DNA of 48,664 nt from Hyphomicrobiales bacterium (GTDB taxonomy: Bacteria > Pseudomonadota > Alphaproteobacteria > Rhizobiales > Beijerinckiaceae): the NCBI GenBank assembly GCA_947455025.1, contig CANGLU010000017.1, positions 1-48,664 of the forward strand, read 5' to 3'. The notes beneath the pieces were generated by a model, which saw only the letters and a program-made list of their open reading frames with translations, was not told where the DNA came from and did not search any database. The translations under genes were made by a program, and so were the position numbers. Positions 1-9,079 of the stretch are shown here, in pieces (the first letter of the stretch is position 1; each line of letters begins with the position of its first letter).

Positions 1-81
1 CACTTATTAACGAATTATTTACATTTACCCACAACATATAGTCATACGTCAAAATCTAGACGCTAATTGTTGATTGAGACC

Positions 82-110
82 TTGACGGGATGAGGGGTCA
101 GTTTTAGGGT
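82..110 (+). promoter_or_regulatory. Probable sigma-70 promoter of nrdJ
   Basis: TTGACG at 82-87 and TAGGGT at 105-110 are separated by 17 bp. The same -10 hexamer occurs before rpmG in this window, which supports the reading. Transcription would begin near 117, leaving a leader of about 277 nt before the nrdJ start. This is a pattern match only. Confidence 0.45.
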
Positions 111-116
111 CCGAAT

Positions 117-381
117 CCATTGCACTGTGTGGCCCGACGCGGAAGGTTCTGCTGAGGCCGAGAGTGCAAATCCCGTTATCAGGGCGTGCCGGCGGAACAG
201 GTATTACCGGTTCGCGTTGCCCATAAAGGGGCTAAGACCCGATGAAGCAATTCATCGGCATAAGGATCTGCTGACCCTCGCCTCTTGAGTGTGACGAGGG
301 AATCGGCGGACACGGAAAACAGTTTTTTGCGGACTTGGAGCCGGGTTTCGGCTCCGCAGGCAGTAGCCTGTATTTTTTAAG
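117..381 (+). ncRNA. Structured nrdJ leader RNA (candidate riboswitch or attenuator)
   Basis: The leader contains several stems in series. TGCACT at 121-126 pairs with AGTGCA at 163-168 and encloses GGCC 131-134 with GGCC 156-159. GATGAA 241-246 pairs with TTCATC 251-256 around a GCAA tetraloop. CCCTCG 275-280 pairs with CGAGGG 295-300. GGAGCCG 337-343 pairs with CGGCTCC 349-355. A terminator hairpin with a T-run follows at 357-377. A long folded leader ending in a terminator immediately before the ribosome-binding site is the usual plan for control by premature termination. NrdJ uses adenosylcobalamin, so cobalamin or nucleotide status is a reasonable signal, but that is inference. I could not fit the conserved cobalamin-riboswitch core convincingly. 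Confidence 0.55.
357..377 (+). terminator. Intrinsic terminator inside the nrdJ leader
   Basis: CAGGC at 357-361 and GCCTG at 366-370 form a 5-bp stem with an AGTA loop. TATTTTTT follows at 371-378. The nrdJ start codon lies only 16 nt further on, so this is probably an attenuator and not the end of another gene. The stem is short, and the adjacent 337-355 hairpin may stack on it or compete with it. Confidence 0.5.
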
Positions 382-393
382 GGCGGTAGTATC

Positions 394-3300
394 ATGCGGA
401 TTGAGCGTTTTTTCACGAAAGCCGGCGTTTCTCCCTATTCTGGGATAGCTTTTAAGTCGGCCACGAGCGAAATTCGCAATCCGGACGGCTCAATCGTATT
501 TCGCCTTGAAAACATTGACGTGCCCGAGGCGTTCAGCCAGGTGGCGGCCGATGTTTTGGCGCAGAAATATTTCCGCAAAGCGGGTGTGCCGAAGCATTTG
601 AAGAAGGTTGAGGAAAACGACGTTCCTTCCTTCCTGTGGCGCTCGGTGCCCGATGAAGCCAAACTCGCCAAGCTGCCTGAGAACGAGCGTTTCGGCTCGG
701 AGATGAGCGCTAAGCAGGTTTTTGATCGCCTTGCCGGTTGCTGGACCTATTGGGGCTGGAAGGGCGGCTATTTCAAGTCCGAGGACGATGCGCAGACCTT
801 CTTCGACGAGCAGCGCTATATGCTCGCCCGCCAGATGGTCGCGCCGAATTCGCCACAATGGTTCAACACGGGCCTGCACTGGGCCTATGGCATTGATGGT
901 CCTTCACAGGGCCATCATTATGTCGATTTCAAAACCGGCAAGCTCACGAAGTCGAAATCGTCTTACGAGCATCCGCAGCCGCATGCCTGCTTTATCCAAG
1001 GCGTCGCTGATGATCTCGTCAACGAGGGCGGCATTATGGACCTCTGGGTCCGCGAAGCCCGCCTCTTCAAGTATGGCTCAGGCACCGGCTCGAACTTCTC
1101 GATGTTGCGCGGCGAAGGCGAGAAGCTCGCTGGCGGTGGCAAATCCTCGGGCCTGATGTCCTTCCTCAAGATCGGCGACCGTGCAGCGGGCGCGATCAAG
1201 TCGGGCGGCACCACGCGTCGCGCGGCCAAGATGGTGGTGGTGGACGTCGACCATCCCGATATCGAAGCCTATATCGATTGGAAGGTGAAGGAAGAGCAGA
1301 AGGTTGCAGCGCTCGTTACCGGCTCCAAGCTCGTCTCCAAGCACCTCAAAGCCGTCATGAAGGCCTGCATCAATTGCGATGGCCCGGAAGACAGCTGCTT
1401 TGATCCGGAGAAGAACCCGGTTCTGAAGAAGGAAATCAAGCTCGCCCGCCGTGTTTCCGTGCCGGATAACTACATCAAGCGCGTCATCCAGTTCGCCAAG
1501 CAGGGCTATAAGGAAATCGATTTCCCCGTCTATGACACCGACTGGGATTCAGAAGCCTACCTCACGGTTGCTGGCCAGAACTCGAACAATTCCGTCTCGT
1601 TGAAAGACGAGTTCCTCCGCGCCGTTGAAAGCGATTCCGACTGGAACCTGATCAAGCGCACCGATGGTAAGGTCTATAAGACCCTGAAGGCCCGCGATTT
1701 GTGGGAGCAGATTGGCTATGCCGCATGGGCATCGGCTGATCCGGGCCTGCACTTCAACTCGACGATGAATGATTGGCACACCTGCCCGGCCTCAGGCCCG
1801 ATCCGCGCGTCCAATCCCTGCTCGGAATATATGTTCCTAGACGATACCGCGTGCAACCTCGCCTCGCTGAACCTGCTTCAGTTCCGGGATAGCGACGGCA
1901 CGTTCAACATCGCGGCTTACGAGCATGCTGTTCGTCTCTGGACCATCGTGCTCGAAGTCTCGGTGCTGATGGCGCAGTTCCCTTCCAAGGAAATCGCTGA
2001 GCTCTCTTATCGCTACCGCACGCTGGGTCTTGGCTACGCCAATATTGGCGGCTTGCTGATGACCAATGGCATTCCGTATGACTCGGACGAAGGCCGCGCG
2101 ATCTGCGGTGCACTCACCGCGATCATGACGGGCGTGTCCTATGCGACCTCTGCCGAAATGGCTAGCGAGCTTGGCCCCTTCCCCGGCTATAAGAGCAACG
2201 CGCAGCACATGCTCCGCGTCATCCGCAACCACCGTCGCGCCGCTTATGGCGAAACGCAGGGCTATGAAGGCTTGAGCGTCAATCCGGTTCCGCTGGATCA
2301 CGCCTCCGTCAAGGATACCCGCCTCGTCACCCACGCCAAAGCCGCATGGGACAAGGCATTGACGCTCGGCGAAAAGCACGGCTTCCGCAACGCCCAAGCC
2401 ACCGTCATTGCGCCAACCGGCACGATCGGCCTCGTGATGGATTGCGACACGACCGGCATTGAGCCTGACTTTGCGCTCGTGAAGTTCAAAAAACTCGCCG
2501 GTGGCGGTTACTTCAAGATCATCAACCAGGCGGTGCCAGAAGCGCTCCGCACTTTGGGCTATCGTGAAAACGAGATCGCCGAGATCGAAGCCTATGCGAT
2601 TGGCCACGGCTCGCTCGCTCAAGCCCCCGGCATCAACCACACGACGCTTCGCGCCAAGGGTTTTGATGACGCGACGATTGAAAAGGTCGAAAAGAGCCTA
2701 GGCTCCGCCTTCGACATCAAATTCGTCTTCAACAAATGGACGCTCGATGCAGGCTTCCTCACCGGTGCGCTTAAAGTGCCTGCTGAGAAGCTGGAAGATC
2801 CATCGTTTGAACTCCTGCCTTTCTTGGGCTTCTCGAAGGCCGATATCGAAGCCGCCAATATCCATGTCTGCGGTGCGATGACGCTGGAAGGCGCGCCTCA
2901 CTTGAAGCTGGAGCATTACGCGGTGTTCGATTGCGCCAATCCTTGCGGGCGCATCGGCAAGCGTTACCTCTCGGTCGAGAGCCATATCCGCATGATGGCG
3001 GCAGCCCAGCCCTTCATCTCGGGTGCGATTTCCAAAACCATCAACATGCCGAATGAAGCAACCGTGGAGGATTGCAAATCCGCCTATCTTCTCTCCTGGA
3101 AGCTGGCGCTCAAGGCCAACGCGCTCTATCGCGATGGCTCGAAGCTCTCGCAGCCTCTGAACTCGCAGCTGATTTCAGATGATGACGAAGAGATGGATGA
3201 TGCGGTTGAAGCCCTCATCGCCCAGCCCGCAGCGGCCCGCGCCGCAGCAACGGCTGAAAAGATCGTCGAGCGGATTGTGGAGCGCATCGAGCGCATCCGC

Positions 3301-4107
3301 GATCGCGATAAACTGCCAGATCGCCGCAAGGGCTATACCCAGAAAGCCGTTGTCGGCGGCCACAAGGTCTATCTCCGCACCGGCGAATATGAAGATGGCC
3401 GCATTGGTGAAATCTTCATCGACATGCACAAAGAAGGCGCTGCCTTCCGGAGCTTGATGAACAATTTCGCCATCGCGATCTCGCTCGGCCTCCAATATGG
3501 CGTGCCGTTGGAAGAATATGTCGAAGCCTTCACCTTCACCCGCTTTGAACCTGCGGGCTTTGTGCAGGGCAATGACGCGATCAAGAGCGCAACCTCCGTT
3601 CTCGATTACGTCTTCCGCGAATTGGCGATCTCCTATCTCGGCCGCTCCGATCTCGCCCATGTTTCACCAGAAACACTCGGCAATGATCTCGGCAAGGGCG
3701 AGAACGAGAGCAAGGCACCCGCAGGCTTCATCCCAAGCCAAGTCTCGCGCGGTCTTGTCCGCTCGAAGGCTGATCGTTTCGCCGTGATGCAGGGTGGCAA
3801 CACCACCACGATGTCGGCTCCACAATCGATTGGTGCCAATGCGCTGAAAAGCGAGTTGGAGCAGCAATTGGGTGTGATACCGCAAACGCTAACGGTAGGC
3901 GAAGCCGCTTTGTCCAACCTCACCTTCGCAGCACCCGGCACAAACGCCGGATCGGCCAAGCAAGGCGGCGGCATGGACAAGCGCGCCGAAGCCAAGATGA
4001 AGGGCTATGTCGGAGAAAGCTGCCCAGAATGCGCCAACTTCACACTGGTGCGGAACGGCACCTGCTTGAAGTGCGATACGTGTGGCTCGACGACGGGTTG
4101 CAGCTGA
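394..4107 (+). CDS. nrdJ: Vitamin B12-dependent ribonucleotide reductase (class II)
   Basis: Reduces ribonucleotides to deoxyribonucleotides using adenosylcobalamin as radical source, so it works without oxygen and without a separate radical subunit. The 1237-residue length matches the long alphaproteobacterial NrdJ form. Visible signatures are HACFIQG near residue 199, the [21 protein letters not shown] stretch near 475-495 with its active-site cysteine neighbourhood, and the [20 protein letters not shown] segment near 675-695. The C-terminus carries a CPEC...CLKCDTC...C cysteine cluster, as expected for the redox-active or zinc-ribbon tail. The ATG is preceded by a GGGCGG-type site. The gene appears monocistronic, with a structured leader before it and a strong terminator after it. 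Family assignment is firm. Confidence 0.97.
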   Translation: MRIERFFTKAGVSPYSGIAFKSATSEIRNPDGSIVFRLENIDVPEAFSQVAADVLAQKYFRKAGVPKHLKKVEENDVPSFLWRSVPDEAKLAKLPENERFGSEMSAKQVFDRLAGCWTYWGWKGGYFKSEDDAQTFFDEQRYMLARQMVAPNSPQWFNTGLHWAYGIDGPSQGHHYVDFKTGKLTKSKSSYEHPQPHACFIQGVADDLVNEGGIMDLWVREARLFKYGSGTGSNFSMLRGEGEKLAGGGKSSGLMSFLKIGDRAAGAIKSGGTTRRAAKMVVVDVDHPDIEAYIDWKVKEEQKVAALVTGSKLVSKHLKAVMKACINCDGPEDSCFDPEKNPVLKKEIKLARRVSVPDNYIKRVIQFAKQGYKEIDFPVYDTDWDSEAYLTVAGQNSNNSVSLKDEFLRAVESDSDWNLIKRTDGKVYKTLKARDLWEQIGYAAWASADPGLHFNSTMNDWHTCPASGPIRASNPCSEYMFLDDTACNLASLNLLQFRDSDGTFNIAAYEHAVRLWTIVLEVSVLMAQFPSKEIAELSYRYRTLGLGYANIGGLLMTNGIPYDSDEGRAICGALTAIMTGVSYATSAEMASELGPFPGYKSNAQHMLRVIRNHRRAAYGETQGYEGLSVNPVPLDHASVKDTRLVTHAKAAWDKALTLGEKHGFRNAQATVIAPTGTIGLVMDCDTTGIEPDFALVKFKKLAGGGYFKIINQAVPEALRTLGYRENEIAEIEAYAIGHGSLAQAPGINHTTLRAKGFDDATIEKVEKSLGSAFDIKFVFNKWTLDAGFLTGALKVPAEKLEDPSFELLPFLGFSKADIEAANIHVCGAMTLEGAPHLKLEHYAVFDCANPCGRIGKRYLSVESHIRMMAAAQPFISGAISKTINMPNEATVEDCKSAYLLSWKLALKANALYRDGSKLSQPLNSQLISDDDEEMDDAVEALIAQPAAARAAATAEKIVERIVERIERIRDRDKLPDRRKGYTQKAVVGGHKVYLRTGEYEDGRIGEIFIDMHKEGAAFRSLMNNFAIAISLGLQYGVPLEEYVEAFTFTRFEPAGFVQGNDAIKSATSVLDYVFRELAISYLGRSDLAHVSPETLGNDLGKGENESKAPAGFIPSQVSRGLVRSKADRFAVMQGGNTTTMSAPQSIGANALKSELEQQLGVIPQTLTVGEAALSNLTFAAPGTNAGSAKQGGGMDKRAEAKMKGYVGESCPECANFTLVRNGTCLKCDTCGSTTGCS

Positions 4108-4135
4108 GCGATCAGCGAACTGTTTAAAACACAAA

Positions 4136-4164
4136 ATGGCCGGGTATCCCCCGGCCATTTTTTT
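4136..4164 (+). terminator. Intrinsic terminator of nrdJ
   Basis: ATGGCCGGG at 4136-4144 and CCCGGCCAT at 4150-4158 form a perfect 9-bp stem with a 5-nt loop. Seven T residues follow at 4158-4164. It lies 28 bp after the nrdJ stop codon. Confidence 0.9.
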
Positions 4165-4166
4165 AT

Positions 4167-4323
4167 CGTCATTGCGAGCGAACGCGAAGCAACCCAGCTG
4201 ATGGTAGCCGATCAGCCACAAAATAGCGGTTCGCACATCGTTACATTGTGATGCAAATGCGGAAAAATGCCACTCCACCACCCCCCATCAGCTGGGTTGC
4301 TTCGCTCATCGCTCGCAATGACG
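4167..4323. repeat. Palindromic repeat family A, copy 1
   Basis: Two arms of about 38 bp, at 4167-4204 and 4285-4323, are near-perfect inverted copies. The left arm begins CGTCATTGCGAGCG and contains GAAGCAACCCAGCTGATGG; the right arm is its reverse complement with minor changes. About 80 bp of unrelated sequence separates them. Related copies lie at 37252-37392, 41549-41665 and 46358-46475. The element is intergenic and non-coding, resembling REP/BIME or MITE-like repeats. Confidence 0.85.
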
Positions 4324-4340
4324 GATTAATAATATCCCCC

Positions 4341-4553
4341 TCACTCCATCCCCTCGACCAACCCCTCAGCCTCGCGCAACGCATCCTCCAACATCGCCAC
4401 CAACATATGCGCCGCAGGTAGCGGAACGGGTACTTCATCGCCCTCCCCGTAAGTGGCGTGGTCCCTTAACCGCACCATGGCGACATTCAAGACGGCTGCC
4501 ACCATTTCCACGGCGCGCGATAGCGGCATCGGTTGGGTCAAATCAATATCCAT
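4341..4553 (-). CDS. Small conserved-looking protein of unknown function (70 aa)
   Basis: Not recognised. The 70-residue product starts MDIDLTQPMPLSRAVEM and ends in an acidic helix. It is rich in Ala, Leu, Val and acidic residues, with no membrane segment or signal peptide, which suggests a small soluble helical protein. I chose the ATG at 4553 because GGGAG lies about 7 nt upstream and the open frame before it is low-complexity. Upstream there is an ordered leader: a possible six-codon peptide, a terminator-like hairpin, and a perfect 13-bp hairpin. Such a leader makes a real gene likelier. A product acting on its own synthesis or on a nearby pathway cannot be inferred. Confidence 0.5.
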   Translation of the reverse strand: MDIDLTQPMPLSRAVEMVAAVLNVAMVRLRDHATYGEGDEVPVPLPAAHMLVAMLEDALREAEGLVEGME

Positions 4554-4573
4554 CGCCAGCTCCCAAACACAAA

Positions 4574-4603
4574 CGGCACCGGCGCGGAAGCGCGCTGGTG
4601 CCG
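4574..4603 (-). promoter_or_regulatory. Strong hairpin in the leader of the 70-aa gene
   Basis: CGGCACCGGCGCG at 4574-4586 pairs with CGCGCTGGTGCCG at 4591-4603, giving 13 continuous base pairs with one G-T pair around a GAAG loop. On the minus strand it ends about 20 nt before the ATG at 4553 and just before the ribosome-binding site. It could regulate translation or protect the RNA. Confidence 0.5.
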
Positions 4604-4611
4604 GGGTGCTC

Positions 4612-4632
4612 AAAAAACCACCTAGAGATGGT
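4612..4632 (-). terminator. Terminator-like attenuator in the leader of the 70-aa gene
   Basis: On the minus strand ACCATC, TCTA loop and GGTGGT form a 6-bp stem (4632-4617) with one G-T pair. A run of Ts follows (complement of 4612-4617). An alternative pairing, GTCGC 4631-4635 with GCGAC 4651-4655, overlaps the stem by two bases. Overlapping exclusive stems are typical of attenuators. Confidence 0.4.
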
Positions 4633-4642
4633 CGCAACGCTT

Positions 4643-4663
4643 TTAGTCTCGCGACTTGGACAT
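4643..4663 (-). CDS. Possible six-residue leader peptide (MSKSRD)
   Basis: ATG at 4663 begins a frame reading MSKSRD followed by TAA. It sits directly before the overlapping stem-loops that precede the 70-residue gene. A ribosome stalled or released here could choose between the 4631-4655 stem and the terminator-like stem. This is inference from position: the peptide is very short and could be chance. Confidence 0.25.
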   Translation of the reverse strand: MSKSRD

Positions 4664-4920
4664 GACGCCGCCACCCCGGCGCATGGCCGAGTTGGCTCGT
4701 TGGATGTCGACAGGAGCCCTGCCGCTCTAGGGTGTGAGGTTTTTGAGGCCCCGAGGCCAACTTAAATTGACCTTAGGGAAAGCATAAACCCGACACGCTT
4801 AAATGGCAAACGATCCCGCATATACACGCATAACGAGCATTTCTATTTGGCACACGGTTAGCGTTTATCCGTTTAAGGGAATGGGTAGGATTTGAGGCAA
4901 TGGACATGTTCGTTTTTGCT

Positions 4921-5032
4921 CCTTCTCCCGGACGGGAGAAGGTACCTGCGAAGCAGGGGGATGAGGGACTAGCGGCAACCCTTAAAACCTCATCCGTCGC
5001 CTTCGGCGACACCTTCTCCTTCAAGGAGAAGG
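4921..5032. repeat. Compound palindromic repeat, family B
   Basis: Contains CCTTCTCCCG/CGGGAGAAGG at 4921-4942, a GTCGCC/GGCGAC hairpin at 4996-5010 and CCTTCTCCTT/AGGAGAAGG at 5012-5032. GGATGAGG at 4959-4966 can pair with CCTCATCC at 4987-4994, so the whole unit can fold as a branched cruciform. Elements of this look are common between genes in Rhizobiales. Only one copy is seen here. Confidence 0.75.
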
Positions 5033-5070
5033 AATAAAAAATGACCCTATTAATACGGAAACATCCCCAA

Positions 5071-5166
5071 CCGTCATGGCCGCCCCTGTGGCGGCCATCC
5101 ACGCCTTCGCTTAACCCAACCCGCATCGCCAAAGTCGTGGATGACCGGGCTAACCCCGGTCAGGAC
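5071..5166. repeat. Compound palindromic repeat, family C
   Basis: ATGGCCGCC 5076-5084 pairs with GGCGGCCAT 5090-5098. TGACCGGG 5142-5149 pairs with CCCGGTCA 5155-5162. CATCCACG 5096-5103 can pair with CGTGGATG 5136-5143. The GTCATGGCCG...GTGGATGACCGGG pattern is a typical alphaproteobacterial intergenic repeat. It ends about 70 bp before rnr. Confidence 0.65.
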
Positions 5167-5237
5167 AAGCAGGCTGCGGCAAAAAACAATCCCGTCGTCT
5201 ACTTCCCTTCCTCCCCCCGCCATGCCACATAAGCGCC

Positions 5238-7604
5238 ATGGCCAAGGACCCGTATGAGATGCAAGGGGCAGCAAGCCTGCCGACGCGCGAGGAGATTCTG
5301 GCCTATTTGAAGGGCGAGGCTGAGTCCTCTTATGCGCGCGGTGGCGCGGGTAAAATGAAGCCGCGGCCTGCCAAAATCGGCAAGCGCGAAATTGCCAAAG
5401 CCTTTAACATCAAGGGCGAGGCGCGGATTGCGCTGAAAGCGCTGCTCAAAGAATTAGAAGCGGAAGGCGAAGTCGCAAAGCGCGGCAAGGTGCTGCATCG
5501 CCCCGGCCGCCTGCCGCCCATGACGCTGTGCGACATCACCAGCCGCGACCGCGATGGTGACCTCGTGGCCGTCCCCGTCGAGTGGGACGAGGAAGCCCAT
5601 GGCAAGGCGCCGCGCATCCATGTGCATCTTGGCCGCAAAGCCCGCCCCGGCCAGCCCGCGCCGGGCGTGGGCGATCGCGTGCTGATGCGCATTGACGCGA
5701 CCGAAGGCGAGAAGGGCCCGCGCTATTCGGGCCGGCCGGTCAAGATTTTAGAAAAGCACAAGGCGCAAGCCATTGGCCAATTCCGTTCCGCCCCCATGGG
5801 TGGCGGGCGCGTGTTGCCCGTTGATAAAAAATCCTTGGGCCGCGAAATCATGGTACCGCCGGGTCAAGAAGGTGATGCCGAGGATGGCGATCTCGTAGCC
5901 GTCGCCCTTCACCGCAAAAACAAGCTCGGTCTGGTTGAAGGCCGCGTCACCGAGCGGATGGGGTCGATCAAATCCGAGAAGGCCATCAGCCTGATTGCCA
6001 TTCACACCCATGGCATCCCGAACCAGTTTCCAGCCACCGCCTTGGCCGAATCCGAAGCCGCCAAGCCCGCAACCTTGGCAGGCCCTGGCCGACGCGAGGA
6101 TTGGCGGCACATTCCGCTGGTGACCATCGATCCGGCAGACGCCAAGGACCATGACGACGCGGTGCACGCGGCACCTGATCCCGACCCCAAAAATAAAGGC
6201 GGCCATATTGTTACCGTCGCCATTGCCGATGTCTCAGCCTATGTGCACGATGGCTCGGCGATGGACCGCGAGGCGCGGCTGCGGGGCAACTCCGTCTATT
6301 TCCCCGACCGCGTGGTGCCGATGTTGCCCGAGCGGATCTCGAACAATCTCTGCTCGCTCAGACCCGATGAAGATCGGGCAGCGCTTGCCGTGCGCATGGT
6401 GCTGGGCGCCGATGGTCGCAAAAAGAGCCACAGCTTCCACCGCGTGCTGATGCGCTCGGCCGCCAAGCTCGCTTATGAGGAAGCGCAGCGCATCATCGAC
6501 GAAGGCGACCGCAGCCACCCTGCTTTTGCCGGACTGGTAGACCTCTGGACGGCATGGAAGGTCGCGGGCCTTGAGCGCGAAGAGCGTTCGCCTCTGGCGT
6601 TAGATTTGCCGGAACGCAAGTTAAAGTTGAAGGCGGATGGCAGCATCGACCGGATCATCGTGCCGCCTCGGTTGGAGGCCCATCGGCTGATCGAGGACTT
6701 TATGATCTTGGCCAATGTCGCGGCGGCCGAGCATCTCGAAAAAGCCCGAATTCCGCTCATTTATCGCGTGCATGACGAACCGGGGCGCGAAAAGCTCGTT
6801 AATTTAAACATTGTATTATCGGAACTTGGCTCACGACTACCTCAAACGGGCTCTGTATCACCTCAAACCTTCAATTTATTACTCGAAAAATACGCTAATA
6901 CCGAGCATCAGACCTTCATCAACGACATCGTGCTCAGGAGCCAGGCTCAGGCGGAGTATTCGGTCGATAATTATGGGCATTTTGGCCTAAATTTGCGCAA
7001 ATATGCCCATTTTACCTCGCCAATTCGGCGTTATGCCGACCTTATCGTACACCGCGCTTTGATCCGTTCCGAGGCCTTCGGAGACGACGGATTATCCGAC
7101 CAACTAGCCCCGCAACTCCCTGAAATTGCTTCAGAAATTTCCGTCACCGAGCGCCGCGCCATGGCCGCCGAGCGCGAAACCATCGACCGTTTGATAGCTT
7201 TCTACTTAAGCGAGAAAATAGGCGACATTTTTGAAGGCCGGATTGCGGGCGTCACCCGCTCCGGACTCTTTGTAAAGCTTCACGAATCCGGCGCGGACGG
7301 CTTCGTTCCGGCCTCCACCATCGGCGCGGACTATTACCGCTATGAGGAAAGTCTACACGCTCTGGTTGGTAACCGGACCGGCGAAACCTACCGCCTAGGC
7401 GACCCCGTCTCCGTCCGCCTGGTAGAGGCCGCCCCTGTCGCCGGCGCCCTCCGCTTCGAGCTTCTAAGTGACGGAAAACAAAGCAAAAATTCAAGCGTTG
7501 GGCGTAAGAAAAAACAAGGGCCAAGTAAAACCGGTCACAAATCCGCCGTTAAAGGCGGATATACATCTCCTTCTTCTTCAAAAGCGAGACGTCGTCCACG
7601 ATGA
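5238..7604 (+). CDS. rnr: Ribonuclease R (3'-5' exoribonuclease)
   Basis: Degrades structured RNA from the 3' end and takes part in RNA quality control. The 788-residue product has an N-terminal winged-helix region (about 14-80), a cold-shock-like fold (about 90-165), and the RNB catalytic domain (about 285-625). The metal-binding motif IDPADAKDHDDAVH lies near residues 295-308. The S1 domain spans about 660-745, and a lysine/arginine-rich tail closes the protein, as in other RNase R enzymes. The stop overlaps the start of the DUF983 gene by 4 nt, so they are probably co-transcribed. Base composition drops abruptly from about position 6795 onward within the gene. The ATG has no strong ribosome-binding site. 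Confidence 0.95.
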   Translation: MAKDPYEMQGAASLPTREEILAYLKGEAESSYARGGAGKMKPRPAKIGKREIAKAFNIKGEARIALKALLKELEAEGEVAKRGKVLHRPGRLPPMTLCDITSRDRDGDLVAVPVEWDEEAHGKAPRIHVHLGRKARPGQPAPGVGDRVLMRIDATEGEKGPRYSGRPVKILEKHKAQAIGQFRSAPMGGGRVLPVDKKSLGREIMVPPGQEGDAEDGDLVAVALHRKNKLGLVEGRVTERMGSIKSEKAISLIAIHTHGIPNQFPATALAESEAAKPATLAGPGRREDWRHIPLVTIDPADAKDHDDAVHAAPDPDPKNKGGHIVTVAIADVSAYVHDGSAMDREARLRGNSVYFPDRVVPMLPERISNNLCSLRPDEDRAALAVRMVLGADGRKKSHSFHRVLMRSAAKLAYEEAQRIIDEGDRSHPAFAGLVDLWTAWKVAGLEREERSPLALDLPERKLKLKADGSIDRIIVPPRLEAHRLIEDFMILANVAAAEHLEKARIPLIYRVHDEPGREKLVNLNIVLSELGSRLPQTGSVSPQTFNLLLEKYANTEHQTFINDIVLRSQAQAEYSVDNYGHFGLNLRKYAHFTSPIRRYADLIVHRALIRSEAFGDDGLSDQLAPQLPEIASEISVTERRAMAAERETIDRLIAFYLSEKIGDIFEGRIAGVTRSGLFVKLHESGADGFVPASTIGADYYRYEESLHALVGNRTGETYRLGDPVSVRLVEAAPVAGALRFELLSDGKQSKNSSVGRKKKQGPSKTGHKSAVKGGYTSPSSSKARRRPR

Positions 7605-8038
7605 GTGACTTTAACATGATAGAAAACAATCCCCGGCCCCTCGGCCGATCGCTCCGCCGTGGCTTTATGGGACGTTGCCCGAATTGCGGGGAAGGACGGA
7701 TTTTTGGTAATTATCTCAAAGTATTACCGGAATGCACAACCTGTCACGAAGATCTAAGCGCACAGCGGGCAGATGATTTGCCGGCTTATATTGTACTGTT
7801 CATCGTCGGCCATATTATTGTTGGCAGCATGATGACGGTCGAAACTTACTGGGAATGGCCTGTTTTGTGGCATGTTATGCTTTGGCCAATACTTACGCTT
7901 ATCTTGTCGCTGGCGCTCCTTCCACGCATCAAGGGCGCCGTCGTCGGCCTGCAATGGGCCTTGAAAATGCATGGCTTTTCACATCCCGTCGGAGACAACG
8001 ACTCACTAAGTCTCAATGCGTTGGAAAAACCAATTTGA
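7601..8038 (+). CDS. DUF983 membrane protein with zinc-ribbon-like motif
   Basis: A 145-residue protein. A CPNCGEG...CTTCHED pair of CxxC motifs lies at about residues 25-50, followed by two hydrophobic helices (about 62-85 and 88-112). This is the DUF983 arrangement. The biochemical role is not known to me. It overlaps rnr by 4 nt at its start, and its TGA overlaps the TTG start of the Nudix gene. The three genes therefore look like one operon with translational coupling. Confidence 0.85.
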   Translation: MSDFNMIENNPRPLGRSLRRGFMGRCPNCGEGRIFGNYLKVLPECTTCHEDLSAQRADDLPAYIVLFIVGHIIVGSMMTVETYWEWPVLWHVMLWPILTLILSLALLPRIKGAVVGLQWALKMHGFSHPVGDNDSLSLNALEKPI

Positions 8039-8742
8039 CCGCTCTTTCAGAAAAACAAACAATCGCCCCGCCGCGCGACGCAGCGACCCTCGTTTTGATG
8101 GATTTCAAGGCGAAATCGCCTAAAATTTTAATGGGCCGCCGACATTCCAGTAACAGCTTTATGCCCGATAAATTTGTCTTTCCAGGCGGCAGGGTCGATC
8201 CGTCTGATCGGAAAATGAATATTGCCTCCCCCCTCGATCAGATTGTCGAAGATCGTCTAGCCATCAAAGCGCGCCACATGAGCTCCATGAAGGCACGTGC
8301 AATCGCCCTTGCTGCTATCCGCGAAACCTTTGAAGAAACAGGTATAATGCTCGGAGAAACAGGTATGGGGGCGCCGCCGAAAGTAGTTGGGACACCTTGG
8401 GAAACTTATTCAATACGCGAAATCTGGCCGTCTTTGGATCAACTACACTTCATTGCCCGGGCGATTACTCCAAAAAAGCATCATAAGCGGTTTGATACTC
8501 GGTTTTTTCTTGCTGATTCTGCCAATATTGCTCATTCCGAGACTGGGAAAGTTGGACCGGACAGTGAGCTCACGGAAACAGTCTGGGTGACGCTATCGGA
8601 AGCCAAAAAGCTCGATCTTCCTTCGATCACGAGCATGATTATTGATGAAATTGCCCTTAGATTAGAACAGGGAATGAAACATTACCTTCCCGTTCCCTAT
8701 TTTCATGAATTTCGCGGACGCTATGTCCGGGAGGAGCTATAA
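8035..8742 (+). CDS. Nudix hydrolase
   Basis: A 235-residue NUDIX-fold protein that would hydrolyse a nucleoside diphosphate linked to another moiety; the substrate is unknown. AATLVLM near the N-terminus is the first core strand, GRRHSSNSFMPDKFVFPGG follows, and IRETFEETGI is the catalytic Nudix box with its REx(2)EE core. I chose the TTG at 8035, which overlaps the upstream TGA. The next ATG (8098) would remove part of the first core strand. The frame stays open upstream to 7855, but that part overlaps DUF983 and lacks family features. Confidence 0.85.
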   Translation: MTALSEKQTIAPPRDAATLVLMDFKAKSPKILMGRRHSSNSFMPDKFVFPGGRVDPSDRKMNIASPLDQIVEDRLAIKARHMSSMKARAIALAAIRETFEETGIMLGETGMGAPPKVVGTPWETYSIREIWPSLDQLHFIARAITPKKHHKRFDTRFFLADSANIAHSETGKVGPDSELTETVWVTLSEAKKLDLPSITSMIIDEIALRLEQGMKHYLPVPYFHEFRGRYVREEL

Positions 8743-8771
8743 AATAAAAAGGGCTCCCGAATTTCCTTTTC

Positions 8772-8799
8772 TTGACAAAAGGTTCGGGATCGCTAGGGT
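8772..8799 (+). promoter_or_regulatory. Probable promoter of rpmG
   Basis: TTGACA at 8772-8777 and TAGGGT at 8794-8799 are spaced 16 bp apart, about 86 bp before the rpmG start codon. The perfect -35 hexamer fits a highly expressed ribosomal protein gene. Confidence 0.6.
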
Positions 8800-8885
8800 G
8801 CGCGCCGAAAGGGCTTGAATTTTCGGGCTCGAAAGAATTTTTGCAGCATTGCTGTGCTGGTTGATTATTATAAGGAATATCTAAA

Positions 8886-9053
8886 ATGGCTAAGGCAACA
8901 ACCATTAAGGTTAAGCTGCTTTCGACTGCAGATACTGGATTTTTCTACGTTACAAAGAAGAATTCGCGCACGATGACGGACAAGATTACTCAGCGCAAAT
9001 ATGATCCGGTCGCGAAGAAGCATGTCGAGTTCAAAGAAACGAAGATTAAATAA
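8886..9053 (+). CDS. rpmG: 50S ribosomal protein L33
   Basis: Small protein of the large ribosomal subunit. The 55-residue product begins [20 protein letters not shown] and contains [14 protein letters not shown] and [13 protein letters not shown], the L33 signature. It lacks CxxC pairs, so it is the zinc-independent form. The ATG is preceded by AAGGAATATCTAAA. It has its own promoter and a terminator 27 bp after the stop, so it is likely monocistronic. Confidence 0.97.
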   Translation: MAKATTIKVKLLSTADTGFFYVTKKNSRTMTDKITQRKYDPVAKKHVEFKETKIK

Positions 9054-9079
9054 GTTTCTTCTGTTTTTGTATTTAAAAG

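Noticed and set aside
31-60. NrdR-box pair before nrdJ
   Set aside because: ACAACATATAGT resembles one box, but the possible second site is weak and about 18 bp away, not at the usual tandem spacing of about 31 bp.
100-300. Classical cobalamin riboswitch in the nrdJ leader
   Set aside because: Fragments such as GGTCCGAATCC and GCACTGTGT resemble parts of the core, but the conserved B12-box order and the AGnCAGGAGACC-like element are not found. Kept as a structured leader of unknown class.
1837-2640. 267-codon minus-strand frame inside nrdJ
   Set aside because: Antisense shadow of a well-conserved enzyme, with no recognisable domain.
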